The translations under genes were made by a program, and so were the position numbers. 64,000 nt of DNA from Jiangella alba (lineage in GTDB: Bacteria > Actinomycetota > Actinomycetes > Jiangellales > Jiangellaceae): positions 1 through 64,000 of the forward strand of contig NZ_FNUC01000002.1 in the NCBI RefSeq assembly GCF_900106035.1, given 5' to 3'. Shown piece after piece: positions 28,598 to 39,679 of the stretch. Every line of letters begins with the position of its first letter. Position 1 is the stretch's first letter. Under the pieces are notes generated by a model. It made no database searches. It worked only from the letters and a program-made list of their open reading frames with translations, and was not told the DNA's origin.

Positions 28598-29984
28598 TCA
28601 GGCAGGCGCGGATCGCGTAGCGGCCCGCGACCACCGCGTTCGACGGGTACACCCGGCCGGCCCGCTGGACGGCGTACAGGATGCGCTCGTTGAGGTCGTC
28701 GAGGTAGGCGGCGTCGTGCGTGCCCGGCGGGACGTAGCGGAAGCAGACGATCGACAGGTCCGGGTCGGCCAGCGCCTCCAGCTCGTCGTGCTCGCCGACC
28801 AGGTGGTGCAGCCAGGCGGCCAGCTCGACGTCGTGGCGGATGCGCCGCGCGCTGGCGTCCCAGCCCTGAGCGAGCAGCGACACCCACACCGGCAGCGCGT
28901 CGAACGGCCGGGTGAACTGCGGCGTCCACTGGTAACGCAGCATCATGTCGCTCTCGACCTCGGCGTCGAGCTTGGTGTAGTCGGGCTGCAGCGTGAACGC
29001 GGCGACGTGCCGGGCAGGGTCGCGGAACAGCACGAGGCTGGCCGAGATCGGCATGTTCAGCCACTTGTGCGGGTCGCAGGTGAGGGAGTCGGCCCGCTCG
29101 ATGCCCGCGAACGCCGGGCGCAGCTCGTCCACCATCGCCGCCGGCCCGCCGTACGCGGCGTCGACGTGGAACCAGCAGCCGTACTGCTGCGCGACGTCGG
29201 CCAGCTCGGCCAGCGGGTCGATGGCGCCCAATTCCGTCGTGCCGGCCGTGCCGACGACGGCCAGCGGGCGGACGCCGTCGGCGAGGTCGCGCTCGATCGC
29301 CGCCGCGACCGCGTCGGGACGCAGCCGGAACCGGTCGTCCGTCGCGATGCGCCGGACCGCCGCGGTGCCGAGCCCGAGCAGGTCGGCGGCGCGGTCGACG
29401 GTTTCGTGCACGTCGTCGGAGCCGTAGATCGCCAGCGGCGGCCCGGCCGCGACGCCCTCGCGCCGCACGTCCCAGCCGGCCAGCGCGTCGCGGGCGACCG
29501 CCAGCGCCATGAGGTTCGCGGTCGCGCCGCCCGTCACGAACGCGCCGGACGACTGCTCGGGCAGGCCGAGCCTGGCCGCGAACCAGGCGAGCACGTGGTT
29601 CTCGATCTCGGTCGCGGCCGGCCCGAGCGGCCAGCCGCCGAGGTTCTGGTTGATGCCGGCCGCCAGCAGCGCGGCCGGGGCGCCCGGCACGGTGCCTGCG
29701 CCGGTGATGAACGCCATGAAGCCGCCGTGGCCGGTCTGCGCGCCGTGCTCGAACACGACGGTGCGCAGGTGGTCGAGGAGCTCGTCGTCGCCGAGCGGCT
29801 TGTCGGGCACGTCGCGGCCGTCGAGGACCGCGGCTCGGGTCTGGGCCGGCGTGTGCGGGTGCGTGACCGGCATCGCGGGCAGTCGCCGCAGGTACTCCGT
29901 CCACAGGTCCACCGTGGTCCGGCCGAACTCGGCGGCGCGGTCCGGGGTCCAGTCGAGGTCGGGGAGGGGCTCTGGTCGCTGCAT
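28512..29984 (-). CDS. group II pyridoxal-phosphate-dependent decarboxylase (aromatic amino acid / glutamate type)
   Basis: A 490-residue fold-type I PLP enzyme. HVDAAYGG (273-280) holds the Asp that binds the PLP ring nitrogen and DPHKWLN gives the Schiff-base Lys307; His193 (VHETVDRA) is the ring-stacking residue. The start GHGGFMAFITGAGTVPG is typical of L-2,4-diaminobutyrate, tyrosine or aromatic amino acid decarboxylases; the substrate is uncertain. ATG 29984 lies 6 nt after minus-strand TACGGT (29991-29996), so it is probably leaderless. Confidence 0.88.
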   Translation of the reverse strand: MQRPEPLPDLDWTPDRAAEFGRTTVDLWTEYLRRLPAMPVTHPHTPAQTRAAVLDGRDVPDKPLGDDELLDHLRTVVFEHGAQTGHGGFMAFITGAGTVPGAPAALLAAGINQNLGGWPLGPAATEIENHVLAWFAARLGLPEQSSGAFVTGGATANLMALAVARDALAGWDVRREGVAAGPPLAIYGSDDVHETVDRAADLLGLGTAAVRRIATDDRFRLRPDAVAAAIERDLADGVRPLAVVGTAGTTELGAIDPLAELADVAQQYGCWFHVDAAYGGPAAMVDELRPAFAGIERADSLTCDPHKWLNMPISASLVLFRDPARHVAAFTLQPDYTKLDAEVESDMMLRYQWTPQFTRPFDALPVWVSLLAQGWDASARRIRHDVELAAWLHHLVGEHDELEALADPDLSIVCFRYVPPGTHDAAYLDDLNERILYAVQRAGRVYPSNAVVAGRYAIRACLISYRTEAEHVEALVDDVVAHGRRLHAEG

Positions 29985-29990
29985 GGGCCG

Positions 29991-29996
29991 ACCGTA
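29991..29996 (-). promoter_or_regulatory. -10 box of a predicted leaderless promoter (PLP decarboxylase)
   Basis: Minus-strand TACGGT ends 6 nt before ATG 29984, with no ribosome-binding site. Confidence 0.45.
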
Positions 29997-30034
29997 CTCC
30001 CGGGGGCGTGTGACGGGCCGGGTGACGAGGGTGT

Positions 30035-30080
30035 GCCTCCCGGGTCCATGGCCTACCGCTACGGCCGAGACCCGGGAGGC
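30035..30080 (-). terminator. inverted repeat spanning the end of trmL
   Basis: GCCTCCCGGGTC (30035-30046) and GACCCGGGAGGC (30069-30080) are 12-bp perfect arms, with an inner GGCC/GGCC pairing. The trmL stop codon lies in the loop. It probably terminates the GlxA-trmL transcript before the decarboxylase promoter. Confidence 0.6.
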
Positions 30081-30547
30081 GAACCCCAGGCGCCGGCGTA
30101 GTCGTGCTGACGCCACGCCTCGTAGACGGCGACCGCGGCCGAGTTCGACAGGTTGAGCGAGCGCCGTCCGGCCAGCATCGGGATACGGACGTGGCCGGTG
30201 ACGCGCGGGTCGCGCAGCACGTCGGGCGGCAGGCCGGTCGGCTCCGGGCCGAACAGCAGCACGTCGCCGGCCTGGTAGGCGATGTCGCTGTGCCGGGTGG
30301 TGCCGGTGGTGGCGAACGCGTAAACGCGGTCCGGCTGGAGGGCCGCCCAGGCCGCGGCGAGGTCGTCGTGCACCGTCACGTCGGCGAGGTCGTGGTAGTC
30401 GAGGCCGGCCCGGCGCAGCTTGGCGTCGTCGAGGTCGAAGCCCAGCGGGCGGATCAGGTGCAGGTGGGCGCCGGTGGCCGCGACCATGCGGATGGCGTTG
30501 CCGGTGTTCGGCGGGATGCGCGGCTCGTAGAAGACGACGTGGAACAC
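30059..30547 (-). CDS. trmL: tRNA (cytidine/uridine-2'-O-)-methyltransferase, TrmL-like SPOUT
   Basis: A 162-residue knotted SPOUT methyltransferase that modifies the wobble base 34 of some tRNA-Leu. Clear motifs: [19 protein letters not shown] (motif 1), [11 protein letters not shown] (motif 2) and [22 protein letters not shown] (motif 3). It starts at GTG 30547, 13 bp after the GlxA-type gene, so both are probably on one transcript. Its last codons lie in an inverted repeat. Confidence 0.93.
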   Translation of the reverse strand: MFHVVFYEPRIPPNTGNAIRMVAATGAHLHLIRPLGFDLDDAKLRRAGLDYHDLADVTVHDDLAAAWAALQPDRVYAFATTGTTRHSDIAYQAGDVLLFGPEPTGLPPDVLRDPRVTGHVRIPMLAGRRSLNLSNSAAVAVYEAWRQHDYAGAWGSPPGSRP

Positions 30548-30560
30548 GGAAGGGACGATC

Positions 30561-31517
30561 TCACGACCGGAACGTGCGGCGGTAGCCGGACGGCGAGACC
30601 CCGAGGCTGGCGCGCAGGTGCTGGCGCAGGGAGGCGGCCGTGCCGAAGCCGCAGCGGCGGGCCACCTCGTCGACGGCGAGATCGCTGTCCTCGAGCAGGT
30701 GGCGGGCGCGGTCGACGCGCTGCTGGATCAGCCACTGGCCGGGGCTGACGCCGGCCTCCTGGCGGAACCGGCGGGTGAACGTGCGGACGCTCATCGCCTG
30801 CCGTACGGCGAGGTCGCCGAGGGTGAGCGGCTGGTCGAGGTGCGCCAGCGCCCAGGCGCGGGCGCCGGCCGTCGTGGCGGCGTCGGGTTCTGGGACCGGC
30901 TGGTCGACGTACTGGGCCTGGCCGCCGTCGCGCCACGGCGGGACGACGCAGCGGCGGGCCGCGCGGTTGGCGACGGCGGTGCCGAAGTCGCGGCGGACGA
31001 TGTGCAGGCACAGGTCGATGCCGGCCGCGACCCCCGCGGACGTCAGGATGTCGCCGTCGTCCACGAACAGGACGTCGGGGTCGAGCTTGACCTGCGGGAA
31101 CAGCTCGGCGAACCGGCTGGCGCTGCGCCAGTGCGTCGTCGCCGGCCGCCCGTCGAGCAGGCCGGCGGCGGCCAGCGCGAACGCGCCGGTGCAGATCGAG
31201 ACGATGCGTTTCGTCCGGATCGTCTCGAACGCCGCGCTCAGGTCCGCCGGCAGCGTCCCTTCGCGGGAGATGCTGGTCGTCTCGTACGACGCGGGGACGA
31301 CGACGGTGTCGGCGCTGCTCAGCGCGTCCGGGCCGTGCCGCACGACGACGTCGAAGTCGGCTTCGGTGCGGACGGTGCCCGGCTCGAGGCCGCACGTGTG
31401 CACGTCGTACAGCGCGCGTCCGTCGGCCGTCCTCGCCGCGCCGAAGATGCGGGCCGGGATCGACAGCTCGAACGGGATCACGCCGTGCCGGGCCAGCACC
31501 ACCACGCGATGCGTCAT
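30561..31517 (-). CDS. GlxA/FtrA family transcriptional regulator (DJ-1/PfpI + AraC HTH)
   Basis: A 318-residue regulator. Residues 1-185 form a DJ-1/PfpI amidase-like sensor domain with Cys in [24 protein letters not shown], and residues 220-318 an AraC double helix-turn-helix ([19 protein letters not shown] and [20 protein letters not shown]). Related proteins control amino acid, arginine or antibiotic genes. The divergent MFS transporter gene 70 bp away is the obvious candidate target. The ATG is preceded by AGGAT. Confidence 0.88.
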   Translation of the reverse strand: MTHRVVVLARHGVIPFELSIPARIFGAARTADGRALYDVHTCGLEPGTVRTEADFDVVVRHGPDALSSADTVVVPASYETTSISREGTLPADLSAAFETIRTKRIVSICTGAFALAAAGLLDGRPATTHWRSASRFAELFPQVKLDPDVLFVDDGDILTSAGVAAGIDLCLHIVRRDFGTAVANRAARRCVVPPWRDGGQAQYVDQPVPEPDAATTAGARAWALAHLDQPLTLGDLAVRQAMSVRTFTRRFRQEAGVSPGQWLIQQRVDRARHLLEDSDLAVDEVARRCGFGTAASLRQHLRASLGVSPSGYRRTFRS

Positions 31518-31587
31518 GGCCGGATCCTTTCACAGAGTGGCTGCCGGGCCACTGGTGGCGCCGGCTCCCGTACCGCAGGATCGTCGG

Positions 31588-33081
31588 GTGACGCAGACCG
31601 TGGCCGCCCGCCCGACCTCCCGGCGTTCCCCCGGCCGCGTGCATCGTGCCTGGTGGGTGGCGCTCGTCGCGTTCGTCGCGCTGGTCGGGGCGGCCGCCTT
31701 CCGGGCGACGCCGAGCGTCATGATCGAGCCGTTCCGCGACGAGTTCGGCTGGTCGCACGGCACCATCTCGTTCGCGATCTCCGTCAACATCATGCTCTAC
31801 GGCCTGACGTCGCCGTTCGCGGCCGCGCTGATGGAGCGGTTCGGCATGCGCCGGGTCGTGGCCTGCGCGTTGACGCTGGTGTCGGTGGGGAGCGGGCTGA
31901 CGGTCTTCATGACGGCGAGCTGGCAGCTGGTGCTCTGCTGGGGTCTGCTGGTCGGGCTCGGGACCGGCTCGATGGCGCTGGCGTTCGTCGCCACCGTCAC
32001 GGACCGGTGGTTCGTGGCGCGGCGTGGGCTGGTGTCCGGCATCCTCACCGCCGGGACCGCCACCGGGCAGCTCGTCTTCCTGCCGCTGCTGGCCGTCCTC
32101 GTGTCCGACCACGGTTGGCGGCCCGCTTCGCTGCTGGTCAGCGGAGTGGCGCTGGCTGCGGTGCCGCTGATCTGGTTCCTCCTCCGCGACCACCCCTCCG
32201 ACGTCGGGCTACTCCCGTACGGCGCGCCTGAGCCGGGTTCTGACGTGGGCGCCGCGTCTGCCTCGGCCACCCCCGCCACGTCTGCTTCGGCCACCCCAGC
32301 CGCGCCCGATCCCACTACTCCCGCAACTCGCGCCTCGGCCGCCCCGCTCACCCCCGCCGCGCCCGACCTCACTACTCCCGCAACCCCCACCTCGGCCGCC
32401 CCGCTCACCCCAGCCGCGTCGCCCGTCGCTCCGTCCTCGGCCTCGCCGGCGTCAGGAGCGGGCCGCCGGGCGATCACCGCCCTGACCACGGCCGCCCGCA
32501 CCAAGGCGTTCTGGCTGCTGGCGGGCACCTTCGCCATCTGCGGCGCGTCGACGAACGGCCTCGTCGGCACGCACTTCGTCCCCGCCGCGCACGATCACGG
32601 CATGCCGGTCACGACGGCGGCGGGATTGCTCGCGGTCATCGGCATCTTCGACCTCATCGGCACCGTCGCCTCCGGCTGGCTGACGGACCGGTTCGATCCG
32701 CGGTTGCTGCTCGGCGTGTACTACGCGCTGCGCGGGGTGTCGCTGATGGTGCTGCCGCTGCTGCTGGCCGGCGAGGTGCATCCGCCGATGCTGTTCTTCA
32801 TCGTCTTCTACGGCCTCGACTGGGTCGCGACCGTCCCGCCGACGATCGCGTTGTGCCGTGAGCACTTCGGCGCCTCCGGCCCGATCGTCTTCGGCTGGGT
32901 CCTGGCGTCGCATCAGATCGGCGCTGCGCTGGTCGCGTTCGGCGCCGGCCTGACGCGCGACGCCTACGGCAGCTACGACCTGGCCTGGATCGGCGCCGGA
33001 GCCCTGTGCGCCATGGCCGCCGCGATGGCCCTCGCCATCCGTCGTCGTGCTCCTCGGCCACCCATACCCACGACCGCCTGA
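31588..33081 (+). CDS. MFS transporter (OFA/monocarboxylate-type) with repeat-bearing central loop
   Basis: A 497-residue, 12-TM transporter. The first half begins VALVAFVALVGAAAFRATPSVMIEPFRDEFGWSHGTIS, typical of oxalate/formate or monocarboxylate MFS members (PFREEFGWS). The loop between TM6 and TM7 is about 85 residues of Ala/Thr/Pro with a 19-residue tandem repeat, unusual for the family. GTG 31588 lies 6 nt after CAGGAT (31576-31581), suggesting a leaderless start. It is divergent from the GlxA-type regulator. A degenerate duplicate of its 3' end lies just downstream. Confidence 0.86.
   Translation: MTQTVAARPTSRRSPGRVHRAWWVALVAFVALVGAAAFRATPSVMIEPFRDEFGWSHGTISFAISVNIMLYGLTSPFAAALMERFGMRRVVACALTLVSVGSGLTVFMTASWQLVLCWGLLVGLGTGSMALAFVATVTDRWFVARRGLVSGILTAGTATGQLVFLPLLAVLVSDHGWRPASLLVSGVALAAVPLIWFLLRDHPSDVGLLPYGAPEPGSDVGAASASATPATSASATPAAPDPTTPATRASAAPLTPAAPDLTTPATPTSAAPLTPAASPVAPSSASPASGAGRRAITALTTAARTKAFWLLAGTFAICGASTNGLVGTHFVPAAHDHGMPVTTAAGLLAVIGIFDLIGTVASGWLTDRFDPRLLLGVYYALRGVSLMVLPLLLAGEVHPPMLFFIVFYGLDWVATVPPTIALCREHFGASGPIVFGWVLASHQIGAALVAFGAGLTRDAYGSYDLAWIGAGALCAMAAAMALAIRRRAPRPPIPTTA
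32302..32415 (+). repeat. 57-bp tandem duplication in the MFS loop
   Basis: Two units (32302-32358 and 32359-32415) differ at a few bases. Each encodes 19 residues of the pattern APDxTTPATxxSAAPLTPA. The 57-bp length keeps the frame. Flanking Ser/Ala/Thr-rich codons look like further decayed copies. Confidence 0.8.
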
Positions 33082-33118
33082 CCCTGCGGTCCCGCCGCTT
33101 CCGCCACCCCGCCGCCTC

Positions 33119-33191
33119 ACGGGCGCCGCGATGACCCTTCGCCATCCGTCGTCGTGCCCCCTCGTCCGCCCCTCCCTGCGGCCGCCTGACT
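33119..33191 (+). pseudogene. degenerate copy of the MFS gene 3' end
   Basis: TCGCCATCCGTCGTCGTGC at 33139-33157 repeats exactly the sequence at 33032-33050 near the MFS C-terminus. The match extends on both sides, from GCCGCGATG to CCGCCTGAC, with substitutions and small indels. It looks like a local duplication of about 65 bp, not a gene. The rest of the 187-bp gap holds nothing recognisable. Confidence 0.6.
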
Positions 33192-33268
33192 CCACGTTGC
33201 CCCGCCGCCCGCCCGTGCGGACCCCGGCCGCCGAGGCGTTGTGGTGGCCGCCGAAGGCGCAGCTGGCC

Positions 33269-34234
33269 TCAGGTGCCGTCCGCGCGAACGGCCTCGGCGA
33301 TGCGCCGAGTCGCCCGGCTGGCGCGTTGACGGGCGGCGGCCCAGCTGATGCCGTGCCGGCCGGCCGCCGCGCTACCGCCCGCCTGGCCGGGACCGGGCGC
33401 GTAGATGTCGACCAGCAGCGTCGCGTCCTCCCGGCTGACCGTTCCGTTGCCGACCGCCCAGGCGAGCAGGTCGAGCAGTTCCAGGTCCGCCGGTCCGCCC
33501 ACCCGGGCTCGGTCGGACGGTGCCGGATCGCCTTCGGCCGAGTGCAGATTCTCATGGCTCGACGGCGTCTCGTGCCGCTGGTGTGCGAGCTCGTTCACCG
33601 TGAGGCGCAGCGTGTCCATGGCGATGTTCGCCGCCACCTTCACCGGCCGCCGCTCGACCGGATACCCCGCGATCACCGTCCACAGCGCCGTCACAGCGGC
33701 CTGCTCGAGGTTGGCCCGCGAGTCGCGCCCGGCGTGCGTCGCGGCGATGCGGACCGCCTTCCCGAGCATGAGCTGGAACACCGACCTCAGCGCGAGCTGG
33801 TCCCCGCCCTGCCCGAGCCGCAACAACGGCAGCAGCACGCCGTCGGCATCGCGGCGAACCGCCGCCTCGAGGTCGCCCAGCGACCGGACCCCGGCCAGCC
33901 GCCAACGCGCGACCGCCGAGTCGGAGGCCGGGGCGGCGCACAACCGCAGCCATTCGGCGTTCAGTTGCCCGATCAGGCTGTCGTCGCTGCGCCGCGCCGG
34001 ACCCTTCGCCCGCCCAGAGCTGGGGTCCTGCCGCACGCTTCCTGCGAGGGCATCGAGCCCGCCGCGGCCGACGTGGACGCGGTCATAGCCGGCTCTGCTC
34101 TGGGCACCGTCGCGCTCGGCCTCGGTTCGGGCGTCGTCGCAACCGACCTCGGCCGTCGACGCGTCGCCGTTGGCATGGCTGGCATGCCCGCGGCGGACCC
34201 TCGCGGGCGCTGGGGCAGTGATGGCTGCGGACAC
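33269..34234 (-). CDS. uncharacterised protein with sigma-factor-like helix-turn-helix features
   Basis: A 321-residue protein I do not recognise as a named family. Residues 85-230 (LNAEWLRLCAAP, LEAAVRRDADGVLLPLLRLGQGGDQLALRSVFQLMLGKA, NLEQAAVTALWTVIAGYPVERR) resemble sigma-70-like region 2 proteins, and the C-terminal DLLAWAVGNGTVSREDATLLVDIYAPG ... HGISWAAARQRASRATRRIAEAV resembles a region-4 helix-turn-helix. The first 80 residues look disordered. GTG 34234 follows GGAGGG. It is divergent from another unknown gene; the 226 bp between them carry repeated TTGCCC and DnaA-box-like sites. Confidence 0.65.
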   Translation of the reverse strand: MSAAITAPAPARVRRGHASHANGDASTAEVGCDDARTEAERDGAQSRAGYDRVHVGRGGLDALAGSVRQDPSSGRAKGPARRSDDSLIGQLNAEWLRLCAAPASDSAVARWRLAGVRSLGDLEAAVRRDADGVLLPLLRLGQGGDQLALRSVFQLMLGKAVRIAATHAGRDSRANLEQAAVTALWTVIAGYPVERRPVKVAANIAMDTLRLTVNELAHQRHETPSSHENLHSAEGDPAPSDRARVGGPADLELLDLLAWAVGNGTVSREDATLLVDIYAPGPGQAGGSAAAGRHGISWAAARQRASRATRRIAEAVRADGT

Positions 34235-34280
34235 GGTGGCTCCCTCCGGGGTGGGACGCCTCCACGCTCACGAACGGCAC

Positions 34281-34352
34281 TTGCCCGGAAACTTGCCCGA
34301 ACGCCGTGTACGCAGATCACAACGGTTGCCCGACTGTTCCGACCGCTTGCCC
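34281..34352. promoter_or_regulatory. four TTGCCC repeats between divergent genes
   Basis: TTGCCC occurs at 34281, 34293, 34326 and 34347 (intervals 12, 33 and 21 bp), with partly matching flanks (ACTTGCCCG, GGTTGCCCG, GCTTGCCCA). Spacings near whole helical turns suggest cooperative binding of a regulator, perhaps the sigma-like neighbour. Inference only. Confidence 0.4.
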
Positions 34353-34371
34353 AGCGGTCCGTCGGCTGCGT

Positions 34372-34409
34372 CTGTCCACAGGCTCGTCGGATCCAGGGAG
34401 TTGTCCACA
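34372..34409. promoter_or_regulatory. two DnaA-box-like sites
   Basis: CTGTCCACA (34372-34380) and TTGTCCACA (34401-34409) match the high-GC actinobacterial DnaA box; the second is the exact consensus. They are in the same orientation, 29 bp apart. Two boxes do not make an origin, but could titrate DnaA or regulate the adjacent gene. Confidence 0.45.
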
Positions 34410-34460
34410 TTCCGGCGAATCGCCGTTGAGCCGGCCGGCCCAGCGGAGCAGGGTCGAGGC

Positions 34461-36872
<2,412 letters not shown>

Positions 36873-37345
36873 CGACGGGCTCACTGGCCGCTGGCCGCTT
36901 GCCGTCCGCTGCTGGCTGCTGGGCGATTGGCTGCTGGCGGTTGGCTGGTCGGGCTCGCGGTTGTGTCCCGGCGGACGAGCGGCCTTCGGCGACGGGGCTG
37001 CCGGCGCGGCCCGTTCGTGGTGTCGCCGGCGGTGCCAGTCGGTCGAGCGACGACGACGGGGGTGGCTGCGGGCGCGGCGCGATTCGTGGTGTGGCAAGCG
37101 GCGCCGGGCGGTCGTGGTCGGTCCCGGGCAAGAGCGACGCGGCGGGACTCGCTGGTGGCGCTGGCGGTGCCAGTCGTGCGGACTCGGCGGCGGGTGGCTG
37201 CCGGTCGGTGGTGGTCGGTCGCGGGGAAGGGGCGTCGCGGCCGGAGATGTGACCGGCTGGACGACTGATGGTGACGACCCTCTTCTCACGGTGATCGAAA
37301 CCCGGCAAGGTAGGCGGACGGGGTGAGAGCCGAGGGAGCCGGGTG
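36873..37345. other. 473-bp gap without a recognised gene
   Basis: The sequence is low-complexity, with many GGCTGG/GCTGGC and CGGTCG words. A 14-bp direct repeat, GGCGGTGCCAGTCG, occurs at 37028-37041 and 37163-37176. Open frames here have no family pattern and none has a convincing start. GAGGGAG at 37332 is the ribosome-binding site of ggt. Confidence 0.5.
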
Positions 37346-39298
37346 ATGGGTGTGCAGCGGAGTAGACGGACGACGGCCGCGGTGCTGGCCGGGGCGATCG
37401 CGGCGGCAGGGGCCGGTCTCCTCGCCCCCGCGGAAGCGGCCGAGGCCGAGCGTTCCGGGCCGGCGGAACCGGCTGGGCAGACTGAGCGCGGCGGGCAGGT
37501 CGACGCAGTAGGGCAGCCCGGGCGGGCGGGGCTGCCCGAACAGGCCGGGGCGTCCCAGGGGCGCCCGTCGCAGCCAGAGAAGCAGCCGACGGCGACGGGG
37601 TATGGCGGCGCTGTCGCGACCGTCGACGCCGATGCGACGGCGGCCGGGTTGCAGGCGCTGCGCCGGGGCGGGACGGCGGCCGACGCGGCGGTGGCGGCGG
37701 CCGCGGCGCTGGGCGTCAGCGAGCCGTTCTCCGCGGGCATCGGCGGCGGCGGGTTCTTCGTGTACTACGACGCCAGGTCCGGCGAGGTCAGCACGCTCGA
37801 CGGGCGCGAGAGCGCGCCGGCGACGGCCACCGAGGATCGGTTCATCGACCCCGCGACGGGCGCTCCGCTGGCGTTCGCCGACGCGCGGGTGAGCGGGCTG
37901 TCGGTCGGGACGCCGGGCACGCTGGCCACCTGGGCCGAGGCGCTGGACCGCTGGGGCCGCTTCGACCTCGCCCGCAACCTGCGCCCCGCCATCGACCTGG
38001 CCGAGGACGGGTTCGTGGTCGACGAGACGTTCCGGTCGCAGGTCGCGGCGAACGTGGCGATCTTCGCCGACTTCCCGGCGACGGCCGAGCTGTACCTGCC
38101 GGCCGGCGTGCCGCCCGCCGTCGGCACCGTCCTGCCCAACCCCGACCTCGCCGACACCTACCGGCAGATCGCCCGCGACGGCATCGACGTGTTCTACGAG
38201 GGCCCGATCGCCGGCGAGATCGCGGCCACCGTCCAGGACCCGCCGGTCCGCGACGGCGCCACGCGCGTCGTCCGCCCCGGAGACCTGACGGCGGACGACC
38301 TGGCCGGCTACGAGGTGATCGAGCGCGAACCGACCGTCGTCGACTACCGCGGCCTGCAGGTCTACGGCATGCCGCCGCCGTCGTCCGGCGGATCGACCGT
38401 CGGCGAGGCGCTGAACATCCTCAAGAACTTCGACCTCGGCGGCATGGACGAGGCGCAGGCGCTGCACCACTACCTCGAGGCGACGGCGCTCGCGTTCGCC
38501 GACCGCAACCGCTACGTCGGCGACCCCGACGTCATCGACGTGCCGCTCGACGAGTTGCTGTCGCAGGAGTTCGCCGACGAGCGCGCCTGCCTGCTCGACG
38601 CCGACGCGGCGGCGCCGAAGCCGGTCGCGCCGGGCGTGCCGGACGGCGACTACGGCGACGGCTGCGCGTCAGCTGCCGACCCGGTCAGCGTGCCCGACGA
38701 GGGGTCCACCACGCACCTGACCACGGCCGACCGCTGGGGCAACGTCGTCGCGTACACGTTGACGATCGAGCAGACCGGCGGCAGCGGCATCGCCGTCCCC
38801 GGCCGCGGCTTCCTGCTCAACAACGAGCTGACCGACTTCAACTTCGCGCCGACGCAGGGCAGCGCGCCCGACCCGAACCTGCCCGGCCCGGACAAGCGGC
38901 CGCGCTCGTCCATGGCGCCGACGATCGTGCTCGACGAGGACGGCGAACCGCTGCTGGCGGTCGGCAGCCCCGGCGGCGCGACGATCATCGGGACGGTGCT
39001 GCAGACGCTGGTCAACCGCATCGACCTCGGCATGGACCTGCCCGGCGCGCTCGCCGCTCCGCGACTGTTCCAGCCCAACGCCGTGAACACCTCGGCCGAG
39101 AACGCCATCGCGACCGGTCCGCTCGGCGCCCTCCTGCGTGATGACTACGGGCACTCGCTCGCGGCGACGGCTGAGATCGGCGCCGCGACGGGGATCGAGT
39201 TCCTCGGACGCCATCGGCTGCAGGCGGTCGCGGAGCCGGTCCGCCGCGGCGGCGGCAGCGCCGGCGTGCTGCTGCCCATGCGCTGGCCGAGGAACTGA
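37346..39298 (+). CDS. ggt: gamma-glutamyltransferase
   Basis: A 650-residue exported Ntn-hydrolase that cleaves glutathione and other gamma-glutamyl compounds and self-cleaves into two chains. The signal peptide (about 1-32, LLAPAEAA) is followed by a roughly 50-residue Gln/Gly-rich linker. The catalytic domain starts at GYGGAVATVDADATAAGLQALRRGG; the processing nucleophile is Thr455 in GSTTHLTTAD, with later RSSMAPTIV and GSPGGATI motifs that bind the gamma-glutamyl group. ATG 37346 is chosen over GTG 37343 for its spacing from GAGGGAG. Confidence 0.95.
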   Translation: MGVQRSRRTTAAVLAGAIAAAGAGLLAPAEAAEAERSGPAEPAGQTERGGQVDAVGQPGRAGLPEQAGASQGRPSQPEKQPTATGYGGAVATVDADATAAGLQALRRGGTAADAAVAAAAALGVSEPFSAGIGGGGFFVYYDARSGEVSTLDGRESAPATATEDRFIDPATGAPLAFADARVSGLSVGTPGTLATWAEALDRWGRFDLARNLRPAIDLAEDGFVVDETFRSQVAANVAIFADFPATAELYLPAGVPPAVGTVLPNPDLADTYRQIARDGIDVFYEGPIAGEIAATVQDPPVRDGATRVVRPGDLTADDLAGYEVIEREPTVVDYRGLQVYGMPPPSSGGSTVGEALNILKNFDLGGMDEAQALHHYLEATALAFADRNRYVGDPDVIDVPLDELLSQEFADERACLLDADAAAPKPVAPGVPDGDYGDGCASAADPVSVPDEGSTTHLTTADRWGNVVAYTLTIEQTGGSGIAVPGRGFLLNNELTDFNFAPTQGSAPDPNLPGPDKRPRSSMAPTIVLDEDGEPLLAVGSPGGATIIGTVLQTLVNRIDLGMDLPGALAAPRLFQPNAVNTSAENAIATGPLGALLRDDYGHSLAATAEIGAATGIEFLGRHRLQAVAEPVRRGGGSAGVLLPMRWPRN

Positions 39299-39360
39299 CG
39301 AGAACGAGCGGCCAGCGGGGACCCGGCTCGGGCAGCGCGGTACACGACGGACCGCGGACG

Positions 39361-39604
39361 GGTGCTGTGCCGGTGGGGCGGTGGACGGTGCCGGCCGGCA
39401 GTGCGCCGCCGTGATGGCGGAGGGTGCGGGACGGGAGCGCGGTGCCGGTGGGGCGGTGGACGGTGTCGTGACGGCGGACGATGCCGGCCGGCAGTGCGCC
39501 GCCGTGACGGCGGAGGGCGCGGGCCGGGAGCGCAGTGCCGTGACGGCGGAGGGCGCGGGCCGGGAGCCCGGTGCCGTGACGGCGGACGGGGGCAGCCGGG
39601 GGCG
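39361..39604. repeat. nested tandem repeats downstream of ggt
   Basis: A 36-bp unit beginning GCCGTGACGGCGGAGGG occurs at 39501-39536 and 39537-39572, with a shorter third copy at 39573 and an earlier variant at 39408-39443. A larger block (CCGGTGGGGCGGTGGACGGTG plus GCCGGCAGTGCGCCGCC) also occurs twice, at about 39370 and 39445. The 380-bp gap holds no gene that I can support; read in frame the units give 12-residue repeats. It is not CRISPR, as there are no unique spacers. Confidence 0.7.
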
Positions 39605-39679
39605 GGCCGCGGAGAGCGCGCCGGGGGCCGGGCCGCGGAGCGTGCGGGGCGGCGCGGTCGCGGCGCCGCCCCCGTCGGG

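Noticed and set aside
34372-34409. Replication origin
   Set aside because: Only two DnaA-box-like sites, no dnaA/dnaN neighbours and no AT-rich unwinding region.
39501-39604. Regular 36-bp repeats as a CRISPR array
   Set aside because: The units are contiguous with no unique spacers, they are not partly palindromic like CRISPR repeats, and there are no cas genes.
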